Positions 6,563 through 12,885 of a stretch of 15,123 nucleotides of DNA are shown here, in pieces. Each line of letters starts with the position of its first letter. Within the stretch, counting starts at the first letter, position 1. The notes below the pieces were generated by a model that was not told the DNA's origin, did no database searches, and saw only the letters and a program-made list of their open reading frames with translations. A program made the position numbers and the translations under genes. Origin of the DNA: Bacillota bacterium. GTDB lineage: Bacteria > Bacillota > Bacilli > Lactobacillales > Aerococcaceae. The stretch is taken from the NCBI GenBank assembly GCA_023442905.1, contig JAEZWY010000223.1:1-15123 (forward strand), given 5' to 3'.

Positions 6563-7867
6563 CTAAATACTATGAATAATAGATAAGGTGAGGGCTGTTA
6601 AGGCCGCTGCCCCAACCGTAAATGGTGTCACCTTAAATAATAAGGTATTATACAAGGCTTTTTGATCTTCGCCGTAATAACCTGAAGAAGCTAAAAGCAA
6701 GCTTCCCCCATCTGAGAATGGTGTAACAGTTGCCGCAAAACCACCAATAATAATACAAACTGCCATAATGGCTGGACTCCAACCAGTTGTGGCATACAAT
6801 GCTGGTAAGGTCGTAAAGAATAATGGTGCGATAACACCAATCGTTGAAGAAAAAATTGACATACAACCACAAAGTAAAGCAATCGTTACTGGAATAATTG
6901 GCCATGGTACATAAGAAATTAAAGCAGCTAGCGACTCAGTAATTCCTACTTGAACCCCAACACCAATCAATAAAGAAATCCCACAGGTCATCCAAATTAC
7001 TGACCAAGGCGTCCGGTTTAATACTTTTTGCCCATTAGCTAATTCAAACATATAGGCAATTACCCCAAATACTATCCCCATCAAACCTAAGTTTAATGAA
7101 CCACTAATCGATGCGATGAATGGGATTGCCCCACCAGTAAAGTTATCTACGATTGGGAAAACAAGCATAATCGCAATAAAAATTGTCATTAAAGTCAATG
7201 TTTGCTTTTGCTTCTTGTTAAATGCTTCTGGTTCTACCAACTCAACTTGTTTGTAAGCTTCGTTTTTTCGGTCTTTAAACATGAGAAATAATAACAGTAG
7301 GATTGGATAAATAGTTGATACCGTAAACAATTGCCATGAAATGGCTGAGGACATGTCAGCAAAACCTGTGGATGCGATTAACCCTTGTACAATTGCACCT
7401 AGGGGGCCGAATGGGAATAATCCACCAGCAAGTGCCCCTTCAATTACAGCAATTGCGATAATTCGCGTATCTAAATTATTTTCTTTAGCAATATTTAGGG
7501 CTAGGAAGCCGACAATTGGTACAGCTCCCCATATTGACCCACCCAAACCTGAAATGAGGGCAGAAGCGAAAAAGAAACCGAATGGTAACCAAAATAGATG
7601 GTCTTTGAAGGCATAAATTAAGTGGTGACCAATAATTTCCAATGTCCCATTCTCATTGGCAAAATTGAAGAAGAAGGAAACCCCAAAAATCATCATAAAT
7701 AATTCAACTGGCCATAAGGTAAAAATTTCATCTGGACTTAATCCAATCATGAAAGAACCAATTAAGTATGCAAAGACGACCCCAACTATCCCTGCATTCA
7801 CATCAAATTTTTCCCCTAAAAAAATAGCCAGTATAATTGCTACTATGATTAACAACATATAAGTCAT
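6563..7867 (-). CDS. Predicted carboxylate transporter, MatC/ion-transporter superfamily
   Basis: An integral membrane protein of 434 aa with about 12 hydrophobic segments, for example residues 3-18, 24-44, 53-70, 91-109, 137-165, 178-197, 223-241, 247-275, 289-310, 322-345, 350-378 and 410-431. The first half, with WPVELFMMIFGVSFFFNFANENGTLE and a Gly-rich stretch ISGLGGSIWGAVPIVGFLALN, resembles the MatC_N dicarboxylate carrier family; the second half repeats a similar pattern (STIGVIAPLF, TVTPFSDGGSLLLA). Such carriers take up malonate or related C3-C6 carboxylates with cations. A charged cytoplasmic loop lies at 198-222. It is last in the operon with two lyase-superfamily genes (55 nt gap), so it probably imports their substrate. 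The ATG lies 6 nt after GAGGG. The exact substrate is unknown, and an NhaC-like antiporter is a less likely alternative. Confidence 0.75.
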   Translation of the reverse strand: MTYMLLIIVAIILAIFLGEKFDVNAGIVGVVFAYLIGSFMIGLSPDEIFTLWPVELFMMIFGVSFFFNFANENGTLEIIGHHLIYAFKDHLFWLPFGFFFASALISGLGGSIWGAVPIVGFLALNIAKENNLDTRIIAIAVIEGALAGGLFPFGPLGAIVQGLIASTGFADMSSAISWQLFTVSTIYPILLLLFLMFKDRKNEAYKQVELVEPEAFNKKQKQTLTLMTIFIAIMLVFPIVDNFTGGAIPFIASISGSLNLGLMGIVFGVIAYMFELANGQKVLNRTPWSVIWMTCGISLLIGVGVQVGITESLAALISYVPWPIIPVTIALLCGCMSIFSSTIGVIAPLFFTTLPALYATTGWSPAIMAVCIIIGGFAATVTPFSDGGSLLLASSGYYGEDQKALYNTLLFKVTPFTVGAAALTALTLSIIHSI

Positions 7868-7922
7868 TCGATTCCCTCATTTCATTTCGTTTTTTTGATC
7901 TTTTCGTTTTCTTACCTTAGGT

Positions 7923-8825
7923 CTAGTCCATATACTTCAACATATTTTCTGGCGCATAAGCCGAATCGCGTTGATTTACGTCATCTAAACCAATAAATTC
8001 ATTAAATTCATCAAAAGTAATCATCTTATCTTGATAGTTTTCAGTCGTACCTTCATCTAACAAGGTTTGTAGTAAATTTTTCTCCGTATAAGCTTGCGCA
8101 TAAGTTAAAGCCGTTGGATATACGATAATATTGAAACCAAGTTTTTCCAGTTCAGCTGTCTTCGTTAAAGGCGTTAGCCCACCCTCAATCATATTGGCCA
8201 TCATAAAGGTATCTGGGAAGGCTTCATGAATTTCTTCAAACTCTTCAAAACTTCTTGGTGATTCAATAAAAATTAAATCCGCACCAGCAGCCTTATAACG
8301 ACGGCTACGTTCAATAGCTTCTTCTAGATCATAAACTGTACGCGCATCTGTCCGTGACATAATAAGAAAATCATCATTTTTACGGGCAGCTACAGCAACT
8401 TTAATTTTTTCTTCTAGGGTTTCTGTTGGCTCAACTTGCTTTCCTGACATATGGCCGCAACGTTTTGGCCAAACCTGGTCTTCAATAAAGATCCCAGCTG
8501 CACCAATAGCTTCGTAATTTTCAACCGTCCGGCGTACATTTTCCAAGTCACCGTATCCAGTGTCTGAATCGGCGAATACCGGAATATCAACGGCATTGAT
8601 GATGTCCCGAGTGCGCTCTAGGGACTTACCAAAATCTGTTACCCCGCGGTCTGGCATGGCAAAGGCTGAAGCACTTGTGGCATATCCGGCAGAGAAGACA
8701 GCATCAAAACCTAGTTTCTCAGCGATCTTTGCTGCTAAAGCATCCGGTGCTACCGGTAGCTGTATCGCTTTACCTGAATAAATATGATCTTTAAACTGCT
8801 TACTCATTCTTTCGTTTTTTAACAT
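7923..8825 (-). CDS. Isocitrate lyase/PEP mutase superfamily lyase (2-methylisocitrate or 2,3-dimethylmalate lyase-like)
   Basis: A cytosolic TIM-barrel enzyme of 300 aa that by family should cleave a C-C bond of a 2-hydroxy carboxylate and release pyruvate, glyoxylate or a similar oxoacid. The catalytic loop KRCGH (121-125, Cys123) is intact, as are the Mg-binding motif FADSDTGYG (Asp86, Asp88), Glu115-Asp116, Arg158 in SRTDA and Glu188 in IES. KRCGH is typical of lyases; PEP mutases differ in this loop. The ending ITFDEFNEFIGLDDV is common in dimethylmalate-lyase-like proteins and unlike classical PrpB. No prpC or prpD lies nearby, which argues against a methylcitrate cycle. GGAAGG lies 5 nt before the ATG. 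It is second in the T-box operon, 12 nt after its degenerate paralogue. The substrate is not determined. Confidence 0.88.
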   Translation of the reverse strand: MLKNERMSKQFKDHIYSGKAIQLPVAPDALAAKIAEKLGFDAVFSAGYATSASAFAMPDRGVTDFGKSLERTRDIINAVDIPVFADSDTGYGDLENVRRTVENYEAIGAAGIFIEDQVWPKRCGHMSGKQVEPTETLEEKIKVAVAARKNDDFLIMSRTDARTVYDLEEAIERSRRYKAAGADLIFIESPRSFEEFEEIHEAFPDTFMMANMIEGGLTPLTKTAELEKLGFNIIVYPTALTYAQAYTEKNLLQTLLDEGTTENYQDKMITFDEFNEFIGLDDVNQRDSAYAPENMLKYMD

Positions 8826-8837
8826 AGCTACCTTCCT

Positions 8838-9563
8838 TTACTTTAATAAGTCTGACATGGCGGTTTCAAGCGCTTGATGAGCGGCTAAAGCTAGGTTGCC
8901 TAAATCTAGATAACCATAGAAATGATCACTTTCGATGGCTTTAGCTTGTTGGCCTGGTTTTAGAGTTGCCAATAATGGTAATGGCAAGTCTGCTTGGGCT
9001 AAAGCCTCTAAGTCTGCTTCACTATAGTGGTCTAAGATAATAGCTTTAGCACCAGCATTGAATGCATAACGAGCGCGCTTCTTAAAGCCTTCCAAGCCAT
9101 ACTCATGCAAACCTTCTAGCCGCGCCCAAATTTCAATGTCTGAGTTTTCAATGCCGTCAAGTCCTGCGCGAATTTTCCCAATGAAGTCCTCCGCAGTGGT
9201 TGTGGCTGGTTGATCAGTGTTGTGGGCCGGGTATTTTTGATCTGATAAAATCATGATGTCCGCACCCGAACGTTCCAATTCTTTTGCTGCATAGTAGGTG
9301 TTTAGAGGATTCCCAAATCCCGATTGTAGATCTAACAACAAGGGTTGCGCCTTCTTCAATCCCAAACTGAATGCATAATTTTTATATTCAGTGATCGACA
9401 ACAACCCTTGGTCACCCTCCGCAATTAAATGGTCAGTGGTTAATTGACCAGATAGGAAAATGGCTGGTGCCTTGCTGTTGGCTAACATTTGAAAAGTATG
9501 GCCGTCGCCACAAGCGGGAATGATCGCTGTGGGAGCTTGTTTTAAATCTGCTAATAATGTCAT
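8838..9563 (-). CDS. Divergent isocitrate lyase/PEP mutase-fold protein lacking the catalytic loop
   Basis: 241 aa, first gene of the T-box operon. It aligns along most of its length with the downstream 300-aa lyase: PLLLDLQSGFGNP (75-86) matches the Mg-binding FADSDTGYG strand, ADIMILSDQKYP (101-112) matches AGIFIEDQVWP, and WARLEG (146-151) matches SRTDA. Key residues are changed: the second Mg-binding Asp is Gln80, the conserved Glu before Asp108 is Ser107, and the loop KRCGH reads AHNTD (113-117), so the catalytic Cys is Asn115. It also lacks the C-terminal segment of its neighbour. The barrel is probably retained, but lyase chemistry of the standard type is not expected. It may be a partner subunit, a regulatory paralogue or an enzyme with other chemistry. 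AGGAGG lies 8 nt before the ATG, and the frame is clean, so it is not a decaying pseudogene. Confidence 0.8.
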   Translation of the reverse strand: MTLLADLKQAPTAIIPACGDGHTFQMLANSKAPAIFLSGQLTTDHLIAEGDQGLLSITEYKNYAFSLGLKKAQPLLLDLQSGFGNPLNTYYAAKELERSGADIMILSDQKYPAHNTDQPATTTAEDFIGKIRAGLDGIENSDIEIWARLEGLHEYGLEGFKKRARYAFNAGAKAIILDHYSEADLEALAQADLPLPLLATLKPGQQAKAIESDHFYGYLDLGNLALAAHQALETAMSDLLK

Positions 9564-9680
9564 TGAAAAATCCTCCTAATCACTACTACAAGTCTGTTAT
9601 ATGGCTTACTAGTGACAATTTGATTCGTCTTATCTTTATTGCTCCTAGTTTTTTACATATATTTTAAGTTTTTAGTAAAT
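9564..9680 (-). other. Leader between the T-box terminator and the first operon gene
   Basis: 117 nt without a reading frame, tRNA or clear second promoter. A TATAAC and a TTGTCA occur but are spaced only 11 nt apart. It ends in the AGGAGG ribosome site of the gene starting at 9563. A GntR-type operator was looked for and not seen. Confidence 0.4.
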
Positions 9681-9720
9681 AAAAAAAGCACCCTTTGACT
9701 GGTTAAGTCAAAGGGCGCTT
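9681..9720 (-). terminator. T-box-controlled terminator hairpin
   Basis: On the minus strand a 15-bp stem (9720-9706 with 9700-9686, one G-U pair, 5-nt loop) runs into seven T at 9687-9681. Its 5' arm supplies GCGC and CCUUU, which instead pair with GUGC and AAAGG of the antiterminator when uncharged tRNA is bound. Confidence 0.93.
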
Positions 9721-9979
9721 TCTGCACGGTACCACCTTTAATTTTTCTAATAGTTGGTTAGACTATTAGACTCACGTTGACGGGACATTCATCCGATCAA
9801 CTGGCATTTTAACGGCAGCACCCGGTAAACACTCAACCACCCTTTAGGTGGATCGCATCTACAGCTCAAAGTCTACTTTTCAATTAGGGCTTGTCATACC
9901 TTCTCAACAATCGGTACTTTCTGTGCACAAGCGTCTAACTTACTTCTACTTCTCAACGCATCAACTTGTTTTATTTACT
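9681..9979 (-). promoter_or_regulatory. T-box riboswitch, specifier GUA (valine predicted), controlling the lyase/transporter operon
   Basis: The T-box sequence AGGTGGTACCGTG lies at 9737-9725. The antiterminator can form from AAAGG/CCUUU and GUGC/GCGC around a UGGUACC bulge. In Stem I, AGUUAG (9940-9935) pairs with CUAAUU (9887-9882), and GCUUGU (9932-9927) pairs with ACAAGC (9894-9889). An AGAAAG element (9922-9917) and a GGUAUGA loop motif (9900-9894) sit above. The specifier-loop strand GAAAAGUAGACUUUGAG lines up base for base in length with that of Bacillus glyQS as I recall it, placing GUA (9876-9874) at the codon position. The variable T-box base is U (UGGU), matching tRNAs with discriminator A such as tRNA-Val and excluding tRNA-His (C73). 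A perfect 8-bp Stem III lies at 9769-9747. The first gene downstream starts at 9563. Confidence 0.92.
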
Positions 9980-9985
9980 GACATC

Positions 9986-10014
9986 AGTATATTAAAATTT
10001 ATGATAAGTGTCAA
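9986..10014 (-). promoter_or_regulatory. Promoter of the T-box operon
   Basis: Minus strand: a perfect TTGACA (plus 10009-10014), an exact 17-nt spacer and TATACT (9986-9991). Transcription would start near 9979. This is the best promoter in the window. Confidence 0.9.
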
Positions 10015-10023
10015 CAACAATTT

Positions 10024-10044
10024 TAATATAATTCTAATATAATT
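10024..10044. repeat. Direct repeat of 10 bp upstream of the T-box promoter
   Basis: TAATATAATT occurs twice (10024-10033 and 10035-10044) with one C between, so the period is 11 bp, about one helical turn. On the minus strand it lies about 10 nt upstream of the -35 box, so it may act as an UP element or a binding site for an activator. Confidence 0.5.
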
Positions 10045-10053
10045 CATTCTTTC

Positions 10054-10692
10054 TTAATAATCTTCGATTTCTTTACGGACAGAATAGGTATGATATTGGC
10101 CGTGACGGGTATTTAAGGCTGCTTCAATATCTGTTAACGACAGGCCTCTTTCAACTAATAAAACTAGCAGGTGGTAAAGTAAGTCACTGGTTTCAGATAC
10201 TAATTCATCATTTCCTTGACCGGCCTGGGCATTTTTCGCGGCGATCACGACTTCCGTCATTTCCTCCCCGCATTTTTTAAGAATCTTATCCAAACCCTGT
10301 TCCATCAAGTAAGACGTATACGACCCCTCTTTAGGATTGCCCACTTTGTCGACCACCGTTTTTTCAAGGATATTCAAGTTGAAGAAATCATCTCCAAAAC
10401 ATGACTGGCTACCCATATGGCAAGTTGGGCCAGTTGGGCGTACCTGTACCAATAGGGTATCTTGGTCACAGTCCAACTCAATTTTTACCACTTCTTGCAA
10501 GTTGCCTGAAGTTTCACCCTTTTTCCAAAGACGTCCTTTAGAACGTGAATAAAACCAAGCTACACCTTCACTTACCGTTAGTTCGTAAGCTTCTTCATTC
10601 ATGTAACCCAACATTAAGACTTGATTTGTCCGGTAATCTTGCAAGATAGCTGGGACAAGCCCACCGTTTTTGCCAAAATCAATTGCTGTCAT
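10054..10692 (-). CDS. hisIE: Bifunctional phosphoribosyl-AMP cyclohydrolase / phosphoribosyl-ATP pyrophosphatase
   Basis: Catalyses steps 2 and 3 of histidine biosynthesis: PR-ATP to PR-AMP, then ring opening to ProFAR. 212 aa, the length of fused HisIE proteins. Residues 1-107 are the HisI domain, with the Mg site DCDQD (74-78) and zinc-binding Cys91 and Cys98 in GPTCHMGSQSCF. Residues 108-212 are the HisE domain, with CGEEMTEVVIAAKN (141-154) and SETSDLLYHLLVLL (166-179) carrying the acidic metal ligands. It starts 3 nt after hisF, whose TAG is followed directly by TAA. It is last in the his operon. No terminator hairpin is visible in the 40 nt before the next promoter, so some readthrough into the T-box leader is possible. 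Confidence 0.96.
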   Translation of the reverse strand: MTAIDFGKNGGLVPAILQDYRTNQVLMLGYMNEEAYELTVSEGVAWFYSRSKGRLWKKGETSGNLQEVVKIELDCDQDTLLVQVRPTGPTCHMGSQSCFGDDFFNLNILEKTVVDKVGNPKEGSYTSYLMEQGLDKILKKCGEEMTEVVIAAKNAQAGQGNDELVSETSDLLYHLLVLLVERGLSLTDIEAALNTRHGQYHTYSVRKEIEDY

Positions 10693-10695
10693 TTA

Positions 10696-11442
10696 CTAGT
10701 CAATCCCTTCTGCGATAATTGCTGCTTTTAAATCTTCGATCGCTACTTCTCCCTTGTGGAAAATAGATGCCGCAAGTCCTGCTTCTAGGTTTGTTTGTTG
10801 GAACAAGTCAATGAAATCTTGGATACCGCTCGCACCACCTGAAGCGATAATTGGAATCGAAACGGCCTCAGAAGCCAATTTCAAGAATGGAATATCAAAA
10901 CCTGTGTAGGCACCGTCAGTATCAATTGAAGTGATTAGTAAGGCGCCAGCACCGCGTTCTTCACACTCTTTACACCATTCAAGGGCGTTAATGTCGATTT
11001 GCGTTTGACCTGCGTTAGTGTACACGAAGTAGTCACCTTTCGCTTCATCATAAGCCATATCTACGGCAATCGTTACCGCATCAGAACCGAATTTGCCTAC
11101 CGCTTCATTAATGAAGTCAGGATTTTTTACAGCCGCTGAGTTAATACCGACTTTGCTGGCACCTGCATCAAGAGCGTCTTGAATATCTTGAACAGAGGCA
11201 ATTCCCCCACCAACAGTCAATGGAATATCAATAGCGTTGGCTACATCCGCAATCATTTGCGTACGTAATTGGTGACCGTCAGTCGTTTTCGTAATATCTA
11301 GGATGACTAATTCATCAGCACCTGCGTCTGAATATTTTTTGGCAAAATCAACGGGGTCCCCTAACTCTTTTACATCTACAAAGTGAACACCTTTGACTAA
11401 TTTACCGTCGCGCGTATCTAAACATGGAATAATTTTTTTCAT
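10696..11442 (-). CDS. hisF: Imidazole glycerol phosphate synthase, cyclase subunit
   Basis: TIM-barrel cyclase that uses ammonia to convert PRFAR to imidazole glycerol phosphate and AICAR. 248 aa, near the usual 250. Catalytic Asp9 (IIPCLDTRDGKLVKG) and Asp128 (TIAVDMA) are present, with phosphate-binding VGGGI (77-81) and ASGGA (200-204). HisF normally receives ammonia through its barrel from the glutaminase HisH, whose gene is missing from this operon segment. It starts 3 nt after hisA, with AAGGA about 9 nt before the ATG. Confidence 0.97.
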   Translation of the reverse strand: MKKIIPCLDTRDGKLVKGVHFVDVKELGDPVDFAKKYSDAGADELVILDITKTTDGHQLRTQMIADVANAIDIPLTVGGGIASVQDIQDALDAGASKVGINSAAVKNPDFINEAVGKFGSDAVTIAVDMAYDEAKGDYFVYTNAGQTQIDINALEWCKECEERGAGALLITSIDTDGAYTGFDIPFLKLASEAVSIPIIASGGASGIQDFIDLFQQTNLEAGLAASIFHKGEVAIEDLKAAIIAEGID

Positions 11443-11445
11443 TTT

Positions 11446-12144
11446 TTACAGTCCTTCCCAAAAACTTGGATTCTGTGCAGCTTTCCCGACAATTGCTTGG
11501 TTTACGCCTTGTGCTTGGAGGGCATCTAAATCATGCCGGCTCCTCACACCGCCAGAAGCAACGACTTGGTGTTTGGTGATACGTTGGATTTGGCCCGTCT
11601 TCTCTACATTAGGGCCGGCTTCCATGCCATCTTTATAAATATCAGTATAGATAATGCCGGCGATATCTAAGTCGGCAATTTCATCAAGGTATTCTTGGAT
11701 GTAGCGGCCAGATGCCTCTTTCCAACCATTGATATAAATCGCTTCATCTTTACAATCTAGACCAACATAGATACGGCCAGGATACTTAGCGACAGCTTCT
11801 TTTAACCAAGGCACATCCATGATGGCTCTTGTACCTAGAATGAAATAGTCAATGCCTAATTTATCGTATAAATCGATAGTTTCTAAGTCGCGGATACCGC
11901 CACCGATTTCTAAAGGAATATCAGTTAGAGATTTTAAAACTTCAACAGTGTCACCTTCAACAGCCGCTTGTTTAGTAGCGCCAATCAAGTCCACCACGTG
12001 AATTCTCGTCACCTGTGGGAATTGGCTGTAGTAGGTCACCGCTTCGGCTGCTGACATCGGCATGACGACTTGTTTGTCATAGTCACCTTGTTGTAAGCGA
12101 ACGCTTTTGCCATCAATCAGGTCAATAGCGGGGATAATTTCCAT
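11446..12144 (-). CDS. hisA: ProFAR isomerase (1-(5-phosphoribosyl)-5-[(5-phosphoribosylamino)methylideneamino]imidazole-4-carboxamide isomerase)
   Basis: TIM-barrel isomerase for step 4 of histidine biosynthesis (ProFAR to PRFAR by Amadori rearrangement). 232 aa, slightly shorter than the usual 240-245. Asp8 (IIPAIDLIDG) and Asp130 (YVGLDCKD) are the expected acid/base pair. Phosphate-binding motifs EIGGGIRD (79-86) and ASGGVRS (196-202) are present. GW at 140-141 is also typical. AAAGGAGG lies 9 nt before the ATG. Unlike its neighbours it is preceded by a 161-nt gap after hisB, where hisH would normally lie, and its strong ribosome site suits independent translation. Confidence 0.97.
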   Translation of the reverse strand: MEIIPAIDLIDGKSVRLQQGDYDKQVVMPMSAAEAVTYYSQFPQVTRIHVVDLIGATKQAAVEGDTVEVLKSLTDIPLEIGGGIRDLETIDLYDKLGIDYFILGTRAIMDVPWLKEAVAKYPGRIYVGLDCKDEAIYINGWKEASGRYIQEYLDEIADLDIAGIIYTDIYKDGMEAGPNVEKTGQIQRITKHQVVASGGVRSRHDLDALQAQGVNQAIVGKAAQNPSFWEGL

Positions 12145-12306
12145 GGATAATTGCCTCCTTTTTGTAAAAATGATTTTATTTTACTTATGAAGCCAACGGC
12201 TTCTTTTTAAGTCTGTGTAGTAATCATTTATAGATCGTGTATTGAATATATATATCAATCAATATCCAACGACATGCCACTTATTCTTGATCAAAACGCC
12301 CCCGAC
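12145..12306 (-). other. Gap in the his operon at the usual position of hisH, with a hairpin
   Basis: I translated the minus strand and found no HisH motifs: no glutaminase Cys (the GxCxG nucleophile region), no FHPEKSG ending and no HisH-like start. The sequence is AT-rich. It holds a perfect 6-bp hairpin, GAAGCC (12189-12194) and GGCTTC (12198-12203), with a 3-nt loop. On the plus strand TTTTT follows (12204-12208), so it would terminate antisense transcripts; on the minus strand there is no T-run. It might stabilise or process the mRNA between hisB and hisA. No clear internal promoter is visible. Confidence 0.6.
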
Positions 12307-12885
12307 TTATTGAATCAATCCTTTTGAGGATGGGACGCCGCCGTCTGTTTCTGTCAAAGCGATTTTTAGGGCGCGGGCGAATGCTTTAAAAATGCCTTCG
12401 ATTTCGTGGTGGGTGTTGCCGTTTTTCAATAGGTCAATATGTAGTGTCATGCGAGAGTTCATAGCTACGGCGTAGAAGAATTCTTTGACAAGTTCGGTAT
12501 CAAAGGCCCCCACTTTTTCAGCTGAAAAGTTGGCGTCATAAACTAAGACTGGTCGGCCTGATAAGTCTAATACGACACGGGCTAAGGTTTCGTCCATGGG
12601 CAAAAAATATGATCCGTACCGTTCGTATGAAGGTTGGGCTTGGTAAAGGTCACGAATAGCTTCACCCAGTAAAATCCCAATATCTTCAGTGACATGATGG
12701 TCATCAACCCAAGTGTCCCCCTTGGCTTCAACATATAAATCAAGGCCCGAATGGAAGGTAAATAGGGTTAACATGTGGTCAAGGAAACCCACGCCAGTAT
12801 TGATGGATGTTTGTTCAGACCCACCCGTCTTAGCCAGGCCTAGCTTGATTTGCGTTTCTAAGGTATTCCGCTCTTTAATCTTCAA
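12307..12885 (-). CDS. hisB: Imidazoleglycerol-phosphate dehydratase
   Basis: Mn-dependent dehydratase converting imidazole glycerol phosphate to imidazole acetol phosphate. 192 aa, the length of monofunctional HisB without a phosphatase domain. The duplicated metal-binding motifs are intact: DDHHVTEDIG (61-70) and NTHHEIEGIFKAFAR (157-171), with GVGFLDHML (31-39) and PSSKG (185-189). The start codon is TTG at 12885: GGAGGG lies 6 nt upstream and the next frame residues fit the family start. It overlaps the end of hisC by 11 nt, which suggests translational coupling. Confidence 0.96.
   Translation of the reverse strand: MKIKERNTLETQIKLGLAKTGGSEQTSINTGVGFLDHMLTLFTFHSGLDLYVEAKGDTWVDDHHVTEDIGILLGEAIRDLYQAQPSYERYGSYFLPMDETLARVVLDLSGRPVLVYDANFSAEKVGAFDTELVKEFFYAVAMNSRMTLHIDLLKNGNTHHEIEGIFKAFARALKIALTETDGGVPSSKGLIQ

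Noticed and set aside
7923..8825. Assignment as prpB (2-methylisocitrate lyase) with a gene symbol
   Set aside because: The active-site loop fits several lyases of the superfamily, the C-terminus is unlike classical PrpB, and no prpC or prpD is nearby.
9872..9878. Alternative specifier codons one base off (AAG, AGU, UAG, GAC)
   Set aside because: AGU and GAC would need tRNAs with discriminator G, against UGGU, and UAG is a stop. AAG (lysine) remains formally possible, but the spacing to the Stem I helices favours GUA.
9681..9979. T-box as a histidine sensor belonging to the neighbouring his operon
   Set aside because: The leader is downstream of the last his gene and reads away from it. The T-box bulge UGGU expects discriminator A, whereas tRNA-His has C73, and no CAU or CAC codon sits at the specifier position.
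9848..10042. Plus-strand reading frame of 64 codons
   Set aside because: It lies antisense to the T-box leader and its promoter, has no ribosome site and encodes no recognisable protein.
12145..12306. Remnant of hisH in the hisB-hisA gap
   Set aside because: Translation of the gap shows short frames with no HisH motif, so I cannot call a pseudogene.
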